From Pseudopedobacter sp. (GTDB taxonomy: Bacteria; Bacteroidota; Bacteroidia; Sphingobacteriales; Sphingobacteriaceae): a stretch of DNA of 60,174 nt. The DNA lies in NCBI GenBank assembly GCA_014378105.1, contig JACMOI010000111.1, positions 1 through 60,174 on the forward strand, written 5' to 3'. Below, in pieces: positions 46,560 to 55,615 of this stretch. The notes under the pieces are model-generated. The model made no database searches, had not been told where the DNA came from, and saw nothing but the letters and a program-made list of their open reading frames with translations. Both the position numbers and the translations under genes were made by a program. Each line of letters starts with the position of its first letter. The first letter of the stretch is position 1.

Positions 46560-47189
46560 TTAATTTTTTAGATAATTTAAAAATTCATCTCTCAGAATCA
46601 TCCTTGCTCCCAAACTTTCTAAATGCTCTGCGTATATTTGACAATCAATTAGTTTAATATTTGCATTTTGGCAAAGCCAGATTAATGCCGTTTTAGAGGA
46701 ATTACTTTTTTTAGAAAACATTGATTCTCCACAAAATACCTGATTGATTAATACACCATACAACCCACCCACCAATTCTTTATTTTCCCAAACTTCGATA
46801 GAATGCGCATAGCCAAATTCATGAAGATCGAGATAAGCTTGCTGCATATCATTGGTAATCCAGGTTCCATCCTGTCCTAATCTTTTAGCATAGGCGCAAG
46901 CTTTAATTACTTTTTCAAAAGCCTGATTATGGGTGATGGTAAACTTTTTTGAATTTAGTACCTGTTTCATACTCTTACTAATTTTTATTTCTTCAGGAAA
47001 GATTACGCAGCGCTCATGAGGGCTATACCATAGGATAGGATTTTCTTCATTAAACCATGGGAAAATCCCGTTTTCGTAAGCTAGAATTAGCCTCTCCTTC
47101 GATAAATCTCCGCCTATGGCGAGCAATCCGTCTTCCTCAGCTAAAGCAGGATTTGGAAAAATAAGCTCATTGGTGAGATTAAATATCAT
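46560..47189 (-). CDS. aat: Leucyl/phenylalanyl-tRNA-protein transferase
   Basis: A 209-residue enzyme that adds Leu or Phe to proteins with N-terminal Arg or Lys, marking them for ClpS/ClpAP degradation. Family features are EEDGLLAIGGDLSKERLILAYENGIFPWF (about 18-46), PILWYSPHERCVIFPEE (about 51-67), DGTWITNDMQQAYLDLHEFG (about 100-119) and GGLYGVLINQVFCGESMFS (about 140-158). Length is usual. It is a single gene. Confidence 0.96.
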   Translation of the reverse strand: MIFNLTNELIFPNPALAEEDGLLAIGGDLSKERLILAYENGIFPWFNEENPILWYSPHERCVIFPEEIKISKSMKQVLNSKKFTITHNQAFEKVIKACAYAKRLGQDGTWITNDMQQAYLDLHEFGYAHSIEVWENKELVGGLYGVLINQVFCGESMFSKKSNSSKTALIWLCQNANIKLIDCQIYAEHLESLGARMILRDEFLNYLKN

Positions 47190-47296
47190 GAAATTTTAAA
47201 TCAAAGATTAAACCTTTTCTTGATGAGGAAGTCTTAAAATTAATTCTAAGATTTCGAAAGAGATTAAGATTTCAGGTTAAATTTAGTTTTTGGTTT

Positions 47297-47328
47297 AAGC
47301 CACTCTGTGATTAAGGGTGGCTTTTTTT
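47297..47328 (+). terminator. Plus-oriented hairpin with T-tract
   Basis: AAGCCAC (47297-47303) and GTGGCTT (47317-47323) form a 7-bp stem, and the T-run 47322-47328 overlaps and follows the right arm on the plus strand. Both flanking genes are on the minus strand, so the orientation does not fit them; it sits just after the 188-residue gene's stop. It may still end that transcript, or end an unknown plus-strand RNA. Confidence 0.5.
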
Positions 47329-47893
47329 AATTTAGCCTTCTCAATAATTGCTCTTCTACTTTATTGAAAAGTTCAAGAGGCTTTAGCTGCCTCCAATTTA
47401 ATTCGTCTAATTTACCTCCAAAATTAATGTAGTAATCAATGTTATTTTGTTTAAACTCGTCAATTACGTGTTCTCTAAAATTAATTCCTGCTATCCATCC
47501 ATCTTCAACATCTTGAAACCATTCCTCATAATAGCAATCATCAGAAGAATGAAAATTAAGTACGTTTTCACCAATCAAGATAAATTTATTAATCCCCTGA
47601 TCAATAATTGATTCTATAATCTCTCGTTTCAAAGTCATGATGTCATTATCAATAGCATCATTCCACTCGCCAATTAATTCGATAATGGCATAGTTTATAT
47701 CATAATCTACAAAAAGAACTTTTAAATAGAGGGTGTTAGATCCAAAATAATCCCATTGAGGATGAATTAGATAATTATAAATTTGTTTATCGAATTCGAA
47801 TTCATTGTATTGAGTTTGGTAGAAAGGGGAACGATCATCTTCTGCCGCTATATAATCGTCTCGCCAGCGAAAATAGGGTTCAATTTCATGCAT
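47327..47893 (-). CDS. Uncharacterised acidic protein coupled to murQ
   Basis: I do not recognise this 188-residue protein. It has no signal peptide or membrane helix, is rich in Asp, Glu, Tyr, Trp and Asn, and starts MHEIEPYFRWRDDYIAAEDDR. The middle, TLKREIIESIIDQGINKFILIGENVLNF, looks like a Rossmann-type strand and helix, and the C-terminus is ELNWRQLKPLELFNKVEEQLLRRLN. It begins 1 base after the murQ stop, so it is almost certainly cotranslated with it. A role linked to cell-wall sugar recycling is only inferred from that. Confidence 0.6.
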   Translation of the reverse strand: MHEIEPYFRWRDDYIAAEDDRSPFYQTQYNEFEFDKQIYNYLIHPQWDYFGSNTLYLKVLFVDYDINYAIIELIGEWNDAIDNDIMTLKREIIESIIDQGINKFILIGENVLNFHSSDDCYYEEWFQDVEDGWIAGINFREHVIDEFKQNNIDYYINFGGKLDELNWRQLKPLELFNKVEEQLLRRLN

Positions 47894-47894
47894 A

Positions 47895-48710
47895 TTATTC
47901 TAAAGTTGCCATGTAGGCTTCAACAGCTTTTCTTACGCTGCCGTGTTTGTCTAACAATTGAGAAGAACTTTCTTCATTTAATCCAGTTTCTTTCATCACC
48001 ATTTTAGTTGCTCTATTTACTAATTTAGTATTAGTCAACTGCATATCTACCATTTTGTTTCCTTTTACCCTGCCCAATTTTATCATCACTGTAGTGCTGA
48101 TCATATTAAGCACTAATTTTTGTGCAGTGCCAGCTTTCATACGGGTAGATCCGGTTAAATATTCGGGACCAACAACTACTTCAACTGGGAATTGAGAGTT
48201 AGCTGCAATAGGACTGTTAGCGTTACAAACAATACAGCCAGTAACTAATCCATGTTTATTTGCCTGCTTTAATCCACCAACTACATAAGGCGTTGTTCCA
48301 GATGCTGCTATACCAACTAAAGCGTCTTTATCAGAAATTTGATATTTAGTCAAATCTTTCCAAGCTTGTTTGGGATCATCCTCTGCATTTTCAACTGCTT
48401 TTCTTATCGCAGTATCTCCACCAGCAATTAATCCTAAAACCCAATCAAATGGAACGCCAAACGTTGGCGGGCATTCTGAAGCATCAAGAACACCTAATCG
48501 GCCACTAGTCCCAGCGCCAATATAAAACAACCGCCCGCCCAATTTCATTTTTTCGATGATGGCATCAGCCAATAAATGGATTTGAGGGATCACTTTTTCA
48601 ACTGCAAGTGCTACGGTTTGATCTTCTTTATTGATATTTTGTAAAATCTCGAGTGTTGATTTTTTATCTAAATCATTATAAAGAGAGTCTTGTTCTGTAA
48701 TTTCGGTCAT
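47895..48710 (-). CDS. murQ: N-acetylmuramic acid 6-phosphate etherase
   Basis: A 271-residue cytoplasmic enzyme that removes the lactyl ether from MurNAc 6-phosphate, giving GlcNAc 6-phosphate and D-lactate in peptidoglycan recycling. The ATG at 48710 is preferred; an upstream in-frame TTG at 48758 would add 16 atypical residues. The SIS domain shows GGRLFYIGAGTSGRLGVLDASECPPTFG (about 58-85), with the catalytic glutamate in ASECPP, GIAASGTTPYVVGGLKQA (about 134-151) and EYLTGSTRMKAGTAQKLVLNM (about 183-203). The next gene starts 1 base later. Confidence 0.95.
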   Translation of the reverse strand: MTEITEQDSLYNDLDKKSTLEILQNINKEDQTVALAVEKVIPQIHLLADAIIEKMKLGGRLFYIGAGTSGRLGVLDASECPPTFGVPFDWVLGLIAGGDTAIRKAVENAEDDPKQAWKDLTKYQISDKDALVGIAASGTTPYVVGGLKQANKHGLVTGCIVCNANSPIAANSQFPVEVVVGPEYLTGSTRMKAGTAQKLVLNMISTTVMIKLGRVKGNKMVDMQLTNTKLVNRATKMVMKETGLNEESSSQLLDKHGSVRKAVEAYMATLE

Positions 48711-48882
48711 ATGAGTTGGAAATCTATACTTTGTAAAATTCGTAAAATATCTAGACAAAAAAATATCTTTTGAAAAAAATCGGCATTTTCCAGAAAAAAA
48801 ATAAAAAAGCAGAAGAAAAACGCATAATAAGTTTACTTTCCAAGTCTTTTTAAAAGAGAATAATTAGTTAATTTGTCTCAGA

Positions 48883-50520
48883 ATGTCAGAGTCTAAAAAT
48901 CATTATTTAAAGTACGCTATTATAGCAATTATAGCAAGTTTGTTTGGTGTAATTGTAGGGGCAATTTATCAACAAAATTTAAGTGATGCTAATGGAGGTA
49001 GTTTTCCTTCCTTTTCGCTTCACTCTAATGACAAGTTAGATAAGATTTTGAGAGTGGTTAAGAATAATTATGTAGACTCTGTTAATACCGATTCTTTGGA
49101 AGAATTGGCAATTAGTGATATTTTAAATAGTCTAGATCCTCATTCGGTTTATTTACCACCGTCAGATGCAAAGCATCAAAATGAGAGCTTGGAGGGTAAT
49201 TTTGATGGCATTGGAATTGAATATTATATTTTAAATGATTCACTTTTTGTAACTCATGTTAGGGAATCAGGACCTTCATTTAAAGCCGGAATACTTAAAG
49301 GCGATAAAATTATCGCGGTTAATGGTCAGGGTTTAAAAGGGGATAAATTATTAGCAAATAATATTGTTAGCAAATTAAGAGGGAAAAGAGGGAGTAGTGT
49401 AAAAGTCTCTATTGTAAGAAAAGGAATAGCGCAACCCAAACAATTCGAAATAGTACGTGATAGAATTGTAGTGAGTAGCATTGACGTATCTTATTTAATG
49501 CAAGGTTCTTCGGTTGGGTTTATTAAAATAGGCAAGTTTGGAGCGAATACTGATGAAGATTTTAGCGATGCATTGAACCAATTGCAGAAAAACGGAATGA
49601 AGAGCCTGATCTTAGATTTGAGAGGCAATGGCGGAGGATATTTAAGCGCTGCTACAGCTTTGGCAGATCAATTCCTTTCTGAAGGGAAGTTAATTGTTTA
49701 CACAAAAGGTTTACATGAGCCTAGAACCGATTATAAGGCAACAAAAGAAGGAAGTTTTGAAAACGGTAAATTGATGATATTAATTGATGAAGGAACCGCA
49801 TCTGCAAGTGAAATTGTAACTGGAGCTTTACAAGATTTAGATCGAGCAACTATTATCGGCCGTCGTTCTTTTGGCAAAGGACTGGTACAAGAGCAGTTTG
49901 GCTTTGGAGATGGTTCTGCGATGAATTTAACCATTGCCAGATATTACACACCATCTGGCCGTTCTATTCAAAAATCATACAACGATGGTTTTGATACCTA
50001 TCGAGATGAAATAAACCATCGTTTTGAGCATGGTGATTATGTTTCATTAGATAGTGCGTTAAGGGATAGCACTTTTAGTGAAAATCATAAAATATATAAA
50101 ACTACCAAAGGAAGAACTGTTTACGGCGGAGGTGGAATTATGCCAGATATTTTTATTCCGTTAGATACTTCTAAAATCACTCCCTTTTTTGAATCAGTTC
50201 AACACAGTTCTGTAATTCCTCAATTTGTTTATGGATTTTTAATCAATAAACCTGAGGTTCAAAAATTTAAAAATGCGAATGATTTTTTGAATGGATTTAA
50301 GATTTCTGATGCTGACTTTCAGCGATTTTTAGCCTATTGTAAGCAAAAGAAAATAGCGATTAATATAAGTGATGCAAAAATCTCAAAGTCGCTAATAGTG
50401 GTTCAGTTGGAAGCGCTATTGGCGAGGTATTATTTTGATGAGGAAGGATTTTATAGAATTTTTAATAAGGATGACGATTTTATTAAAAAAGCCTTAGATA
50501 AAATAAAAAGCCCAGCGTAA
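48883..50520 (+). CDS. S41 family C-terminal processing protease with PDZ domain
   Basis: A 545-residue periplasmic serine protease anchored by an N-terminal helix (about 10-30). A PDZ domain spans about 105-190 (VRESGPSFKAGILKGDKIIAVNG). The S41 catalytic domain carries the Ser/Lys dyad: S307 in GTASASEIV and K332 in GRRSFGKGLVQ, 25 residues apart as in CtpB-type enzymes. A substrate-gating segment ARYYTPSGRSIQKSYNDG follows. The C-terminal 150 residues are a phylum-typical extension. Substrates are unknown; relatives trim or destroy envelope proteins by their C-termini. A short lipoprotein gene faces it 15 bases downstream. Confidence 0.93.
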   Translation: MSESKNHYLKYAIIAIIASLFGVIVGAIYQQNLSDANGGSFPSFSLHSNDKLDKILRVVKNNYVDSVNTDSLEELAISDILNSLDPHSVYLPPSDAKHQNESLEGNFDGIGIEYYILNDSLFVTHVRESGPSFKAGILKGDKIIAVNGQGLKGDKLLANNIVSKLRGKRGSSVKVSIVRKGIAQPKQFEIVRDRIVVSSIDVSYLMQGSSVGFIKIGKFGANTDEDFSDALNQLQKNGMKSLILDLRGNGGGYLSAATALADQFLSEGKLIVYTKGLHEPRTDYKATKEGSFENGKLMILIDEGTASASEIVTGALQDLDRATIIGRRSFGKGLVQEQFGFGDGSAMNLTIARYYTPSGRSIQKSYNDGFDTYRDEINHRFEHGDYVSLDSALRDSTFSENHKIYKTTKGRTVYGGGGIMPDIFIPLDTSKITPFFESVQHSSVIPQFVYGFLINKPEVQKFKNANDFLNGFKISDADFQRFLAYCKQKKIAINISDAKISKSLIVVQLEALLARYYFDEEGFYRIFNKDDDFIKKALDKIKSPA

Positions 50521-50535
50521 ACCAAGCTTTATTTT

Positions 50536-50718
50536 TTACTTGATACTATCAACTACGGTGCTATCTGCTATAGTAGAATCTGCAAGAGCAGCGTTTAATA
50601 AAGAATCTGCTGATGACTGGTTTAAAGAATCAATTTCTTTTTCTGATTTCTGATTACTGTTGCAAGCCGTAAAACTTAAAGCAACACCTAATACGATTAA
50701 AGGGATAAATTTTCTCAT
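50536..50718 (-). CDS. Small Ser/Asp-rich lipoprotein
   Basis: A 60-residue lipoprotein precursor. MRKFIPLIVLGVALSFTAC ends in the lipobox cysteine C19. The mature part is only 41 residues and consists of Ser, Asp, Ala and Thr with an imperfect repeat DSTIADSTVVDS. No known domain. Short lipoproteins of this kind are frequent in the phylum; role unknown. It is convergent with the S41 protease gene. Confidence 0.65.
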   Translation of the reverse strand: MRKFIPLIVLGVALSFTACNSNQKSEKEIDSLNQSSADSLLNAALADSTIADSTVVDSIK

Positions 50719-50784
50719 TTTCTGATATTATTTGTTGTTGATTAATTTGCATTAACGATAGAAGCGGCATCCTTTTTATTTTTT

Positions 50785-50830
50785 AGGCTGACAGGGTTAA
50801 TTTTCAAATGAGCAAAAACCCTGTCAGCCT
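50785..50830. repeat. Long perfect palindromic hairpin between der and the small lipoprotein
   Basis: AGGCTGACAGGGTT (50785-50798) and AACCCTGTCAGCCT (50817-50830) are perfect 14-bp arms with an 18-base loop. Neither side carries a T-tract in the transcribed sense, so a classic terminator is unlikely. From memory, CTGACAGG/CCTGTCAG hairpins are common dispersed elements in Bacteroidota genomes. Confidence 0.75.
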
Positions 50831-50883
50831 TTAAGAATAATAAAAAGATAAAGTGGATAGCGTGTTAAAACGTCCAAAACCGA

Positions 50884-52185
50884 CTATTTCTGTCTAAAAA
50901 ATATTTGTATTGGAACACCTTCAAAGTCAAAATGTTCTCTTAATTTATTTTCGATAAACCTTTTGTAGGGCTCTTTAATATATTGTGGCAAATTACAAAA
51001 GAACGCAAACATAGGCGATGTTGCATTAATTTGCGTAATGTATTTAATTTTTATGTGCTTACCTTTTGTAGCTGGTGGTGGTGTTTTTTCTATCAATGGC
51101 AATAAGATATCATTCAACTTTGAAGTTGGAATTTTCTTGGTTTTATTGATGTAAACCTTTGCTGCAGCTTCGATTGTTTTGAAGATTCTTTGCTTCTCCG
51201 TCACCGATGTGAAAATCATCGGGATATCTGTAAAAGGAGCTAGTTTTTCTTTTATTTTAGTTTCAAACTCTTTAATGGTTTTATGATCTTTTTCAATTAA
51301 ATCCCATTTATTTACCACTATAACAACACCTTTTTTATTCTTCTCGGCCAGGTGGAAAATATTTACATCCTGAGATTCGATACCGTCAACGGCATCAATC
51401 ATCAAAATCACAACATCCGCCTCTTCTAAAGCTTTAATGGTACGCATGACTGAGTAAAACTCAATGTTTTCATGCACCCTGGTTTTCTTACGTAAACCAG
51501 CGGTGTCAATTAACATAAATTCATGTCCAAACTGATTGTAATGGATATGAATCGAATCTCTTGTTGTGCCAGCTATTTCGGTAACGATATTTCTGTCTTT
51601 ACCAATTAATGCATTTATCATGGATGATTTACCCACATTCGGGCGACCAACGATTGCGTATTTTGGTAAAGCGTTTTCTTCTTCAGGTACTTCATCAAAA
51701 TTCTTGATGACCTCATCTAAAAGCTCACCAGTTCCTGATCCACTCATAGAAGAAATACAGTAAATTTCACCTAATCCAAAGCTGTAAAATACAGTAGCAT
51801 CAGACTGAAGCTGATGATTATCTACTTTATTTACTGCAACAAAAACGGGTTTTTTACTTTTTCTTAGAACTTGGGCAATGTCATCATCTAAATCTGTAAT
51901 TCCGGTAGTGACATCTACCATAAATACCACAACAGATGCTTCTTCGATAGCAATCATCACCTGCTCTCTAATGGCAGCTTCAAACACATCTTCCGAGTTA
52001 GCAACATAGCCTCCGGTATCAATCACCGTAAAGCTTTTGTCTGTCCATTCTCCAATACCGTAGTGTCGGTCTCTGGTTACGCCGCTTTGGTCGTCAACAA
52101 TGGCTTTTCTGGTTTCCGTTAAACGGTTGTATAGGGTAGATTTCCCTACGTTCGGTCTCCCGACGATCGCTAAAATATTACTCAT
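50884..52185 (-). CDS. der: Ribosome-associated GTPase Der (EngA)
   Basis: A 433-residue protein with two GTPase domains that helps assemble the large ribosomal subunit. The first domain has G1 GRPNVGKST (8-16), G3 DTGG and G4 NKVD (about 118-121). The second has G1 GRPNVGKSS (about 180-188), G3 DTAG and G4 NKWD (about 292-295). The C-terminal KH-like domain (about 350-433) ends in [16 protein letters not shown]. Length and order are standard. Confidence 0.97.
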   Translation of the reverse strand: MSNILAIVGRPNVGKSTLYNRLTETRKAIVDDQSGVTRDRHYGIGEWTDKSFTVIDTGGYVANSEDVFEAAIREQVMIAIEEASVVVFMVDVTTGITDLDDDIAQVLRKSKKPVFVAVNKVDNHQLQSDATVFYSFGLGEIYCISSMSGSGTGELLDEVIKNFDEVPEEENALPKYAIVGRPNVGKSSMINALIGKDRNIVTEIAGTTRDSIHIHYNQFGHEFMLIDTAGLRKKTRVHENIEFYSVMRTIKALEEADVVILMIDAVDGIESQDVNIFHLAEKNKKGVVIVVNKWDLIEKDHKTIKEFETKIKEKLAPFTDIPMIFTSVTEKQRIFKTIEAAAKVYINKTKKIPTSKLNDILLPLIEKTPPPATKGKHIKIKYITQINATSPMFAFFCNLPQYIKEPYKRFIENKLREHFDFEGVPIQIFFRQK

Positions 52186-52246
52186 AATTTTTTCCCGGCC
52201 TTATCATGCCGGCATAATTTTTTTACAAAGGTAGGTAAATAGTTTT

Positions 52247-52374
52247 GAGTTAGGAGTTTAAAGTTTGAATTTGAAAAGCAAGTTCACCATTCATAGGTAC
52301 CGAAAGTCCCGCTTTCATTACAAGTTCGCTCGTTCACATCCTGCGGACTTTTTGTTCAATCGGGTTTATTGAAC
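52247..52374. repeat. Composite repeat region upstream of the helicase gene
   Basis: Four seven-base words of similar form (GAGTTAG, GAGTTTA, AAGTTTG, AATTTGA) run from 52247 to 52274. They are followed by an imperfect stem AAAGTCCCGC (52303-52312) with GCGGACTTT (52343-52351), and a perfect stem GTTCAAT (52354-52360) with ATTGAAC (52368-52374). No coding sign. The segment 52303-52374 looks like a dispersed repeat element. Confidence 0.45.
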
Positions 52375-52420
52375 AACCTTTATTGCCTGAAAACTAATGC
52401 TAATCATTACCTTTAACACT

Positions 52421-55400
52421 ATGCAAAATCAGCTCGCCAAATACAATCAAAACTTTCAAGAAGCATTAAAAAACCTTAACGAAAACCAAAGAAAAGCAGT
52501 AGAACAAACTGAAGGTCCGGTTTTGGTCATTGCTGGTCCTGGAACCGGTAAAACGCAAATTTTAGCAGCTCGTATTGGAAATATTCTGTTAAAAACTGAT
52601 ACGCTCGCCCATAATATTTTGTGTTTAACTTACACCGACGCTGGAGCCGTTGCTATGCGAAAGAGGCTTTTTGATTTTATTGGTCCCGAGGCTTATCGCG
52701 TAAATATTTATACTTTCCACGCTTTCTGTAACGATATCATTCAAGAAAATTTAGATTATTTCGGCAAGTTAGAATTAGACGCCATTTCTGATTTGGAGCG
52801 AATGGAATTGTTTAAAAAATTGGTTGATAATTTTGATAAAGACCATCTTTTAAAGCGCTTTAGAGGAGATGTGTATTACGAGGTCAGTCGTTTGCAAAAA
52901 TTGTTCTCTGATATGAAACGCGAAGATTGGTCGGCCGATTTTATCCACCAGAAAATAACAGAATACTTAGAAGAAGTTGAAAATAGTGAGCCCGACTCTG
53001 AATATTACAAAACTTATAAGTACAGTAAAAAATATAGAGACAAGGTTGCAGGCAATTTAAAGCCAACTTTTGAGACATTAAAAGATAACATGGAAAAGCT
53101 GCGGGCTGCCGTTGCCGAATATCCAAAATATCAGCAAATGATGCGTGACGCTGGCCGTTATGATTTTGATGATATGATTATTTGGGTGTTGGATGCTTTT
53201 AAAAACGACCCAAACTTCCTACTAAATTATCAGGAACGTTTTCAATATATTTTGGTAGATGAATATCAAGATACCAGCGGTTCACAAAACGAGTTGATCA
53301 ATATGCTCATCAGTTTTTGGGAGCAACCCAATATTTTTGTGGTTGGCGATGATGACCAATCTATTTTCCGTTTTCAGGGAGCAAATATTGAGAATATTGA
53401 AGCTTACAATAACCAATTTTCTAGCGATTTATATCGCGTCATGTTGACAGATAATTATCGCTCTACACAAAATATTTTAGATGCTTCAAGAGTGCTGATT
53501 GAGCACAATAAGGTAAAGGTGAATTTGCCAGGTTTAGATAAAAAATTGTTTGCCAAAAACACGAAACTTCAAGGGTTAAACATTCAGCCACAAATAAACG
53601 CTTACGAATCGCAGTTCCACGAGTTTGCCGCAATCACCCAAGAGATTGATAGCTTAGTAGAAAAGAAAGATAAAGCTGGAAACATCATTCAACAAGGGGT
53701 AAAACCCGAAGAAATCGCGATCATTTATAAAGAACACAAGGCAGGCGAAGAATTAGCAAGGTATTTCCAAATTAAAGGAATACCAGTTATTGCGAAGAGA
53801 AAGGTGAATATTTTGAAAGAGCCTTTCGGTCAAAAAATCATCAATATTTTAAGGTATCTCGAGAAAGAAACTGCTTTTCCTTATAGTGGCGATGATTTAT
53901 TATTCAAAATCATGCATTACGATTTCTATCAGATTGTGCCAATGGATGCTGCTAAATTATCAGTAGAAGTTAAGAATTTCAATACGGGCAATCGAAAAGA
54001 AACCACTTCCATCCGTAGGAAAATTCATGAAATCGCAACAAAGCCTCAGCAAGATTTATTCGAACCAGAAAGTACATCTCACATCAAAAGATTAAGTGAT
54101 GATTTAGAATACTGGATAAAAGAAGTAAATAACTTGACACTTCAGGTTTTGTTCGAGAAAATCATGGTACGAGGTGGAATTTTAGCTTACATTTTAAAAT
54201 CTCCTGATAAGACTTGGTTGATGCAAACACTTTCTTCTTTATTCAATTTTTTGAAAGAAGAAAGCCGAAAGAAACCAGATTTGAGCCTCAAGGAATTCGT
54301 TACCTTAATAGATTTACTAGACAACAACGACCTGTCATTGGATCTTAATCAGCATATTTTTAGTGAAAATGGCGTTAACTTTTTAACCTGTCATGGTTCT
54401 AAAGGTTTAGAGTTCGAATATGTTTATTTAATTGGTTCCAATAGTAAAGTTTGGGAAAAGAAAGGTAAAAGAAGTAATGGATATTCTTTACCTGCAACAC
54501 TATTTCCATCCACAGCAAATGCAGGCGACGATGAAGAACTTCGTCGTTTATTTTATGTAGCCTTAACTAGGGCTAAAAAACATTTGAAAATTTCGTTTCC
54601 AGAGATAGATCACAAGGGGAAATTGTTAGAACCGTCAGTATTTATTGGCGAAATAATTTCAGTCACCGATTTGCAAATTGAAAAACAAAAAGTGGATGAA
54701 AGCATCTTGACCGATTTCTTTGTTCTTCAATATTCTGAAGAAGAGCAACCATCTATTGGTTTAATTGATGAAGCTTATCTGCGTAAGCGTTTAGAAAATT
54801 ATGCGCTTAGTGTCACACATTTAAACAATTATTTAGATTGTCCGCTAAAGTTCTATTTCCAAAACGTAGTACAGGTGCCAAGTGGAAAAAGCGATACACT
54901 CACTTTCGGTTCTGCAGTTCATTGGGCGTTAAATAAGTTATTTAGAGCTTTGCCAGATAATGGTCAAAAGTTTCATGGTGTTGATCAATTGATGAGTGAT
55001 TTTAAATGGTACATGAACTGTAACCGCGAAGCTTTTACTGCCGAACAATTTCAACGAAGAATGGATTACGGGAGTAAAATTCTACCTGATTATTACAACA
55101 AATATGTAGACACTTGGGAGAAAATCACCGCTACAGAATATGCGATCAAAAATGTAGAAACTAGTGGAATTCCTATCAAAGGAGTAATAGATAAATTCGA
55201 ATTTAATGGGAAGCAGGCTAATGTGGTGGATTATAAAACAGGAAGCTATGATAATGCAAAGCTCAAGTTTTTAGCGCCAGGAGATAAGAATCCATTAGGT
55301 GGAGATTACTGGCGTCAAGGTGTTTTTTATAAGATTTTAGTCGATAGTGACGCCCGTAAAGATTGGAATGTAGTAAGTACAGAATTTGATTTTATTGAAC

Positions 55401-55615
55401 CTGTAAAAGGAGAATATCTAAAAGAAAAAATTGTGATTACGCCTGAGGCGTACGGCTTTGTAAAAGATCAGATAAAAGATACTTATGCTAAAATTATGAA
55501 CTTAGAATTTACAAAAGGTTGCGGCAAACCCGATTGTCATTGGTGTAATGTTGTGAGAAGTAATTTCAAAAATTCTGAAGGAATTATGTTGGATTTGAAA
55601 GAGGATGAACAATGA
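52421..55615 (+). CDS. UvrD-type helicase fused to an iron-sulfur PD-(D/E)XK nuclease
   Basis: A 1064-residue protein. The ATG at 52421 is preferred because an ATG 24 bases upstream adds an unusual hydrophobic tail. Helicase motifs: Walker A AGPGTGKT (38-45), Walker B LVDEYQD (near 280), GDDDQSIFRFQGA (near 310), DNYRSTQNI (near 345), TCHGSKGLEFEYVYL (near 655) and RRLFYVALTRAKKHL (near 705). The C-terminal nuclease has GVIDKFEFNGK and VVDYKTG as acidic and DxK motifs. Four cysteines match the AddB-like Fe-S frame: C807 and C1034, C1039, C1042. Likely works in DNA end processing or repair. The next gene overlaps its stop. Confidence 0.88.
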   Translation: MQNQLAKYNQNFQEALKNLNENQRKAVEQTEGPVLVIAGPGTGKTQILAARIGNILLKTDTLAHNILCLTYTDAGAVAMRKRLFDFIGPEAYRVNIYTFHAFCNDIIQENLDYFGKLELDAISDLERMELFKKLVDNFDKDHLLKRFRGDVYYEVSRLQKLFSDMKREDWSADFIHQKITEYLEEVENSEPDSEYYKTYKYSKKYRDKVAGNLKPTFETLKDNMEKLRAAVAEYPKYQQMMRDAGRYDFDDMIIWVLDAFKNDPNFLLNYQERFQYILVDEYQDTSGSQNELINMLISFWEQPNIFVVGDDDQSIFRFQGANIENIEAYNNQFSSDLYRVMLTDNYRSTQNILDASRVLIEHNKVKVNLPGLDKKLFAKNTKLQGLNIQPQINAYESQFHEFAAITQEIDSLVEKKDKAGNIIQQGVKPEEIAIIYKEHKAGEELARYFQIKGIPVIAKRKVNILKEPFGQKIINILRYLEKETAFPYSGDDLLFKIMHYDFYQIVPMDAAKLSVEVKNFNTGNRKETTSIRRKIHEIATKPQQDLFEPESTSHIKRLSDDLEYWIKEVNNLTLQVLFEKIMVRGGILAYILKSPDKTWLMQTLSSLFNFLKEESRKKPDLSLKEFVTLIDLLDNNDLSLDLNQHIFSENGVNFLTCHGSKGLEFEYVYLIGSNSKVWEKKGKRSNGYSLPATLFPSTANAGDDEELRRLFYVALTRAKKHLKISFPEIDHKGKLLEPSVFIGEIISVTDLQIEKQKVDESILTDFFVLQYSEEEQPSIGLIDEAYLRKRLENYALSVTHLNNYLDCPLKFYFQNVVQVPSGKSDTLTFGSAVHWALNKLFRALPDNGQKFHGVDQLMSDFKWYMNCNREAFTAEQFQRRMDYGSKILPDYYNKYVDTWEKITATEYAIKNVETSGIPIKGVIDKFEFNGKQANVVDYKTGSYDNAKLKFLAPGDKNPLGGDYWRQGVFYKILVDSDARKDWNVVSTEFDFIEPVKGEYLKEKIVITPEAYGFVKDQIKDTYAKIMNLEFTKGCGKPDCHWCNVVRSNFKNSEGIMLDLKEDEQ

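Noticed and set aside
48711-48758. Upstream TTG start for murQ
   Set aside because: It adds 16 residues unlike MurQ proteins; the ATG at 48710 gives the normal N-terminus.
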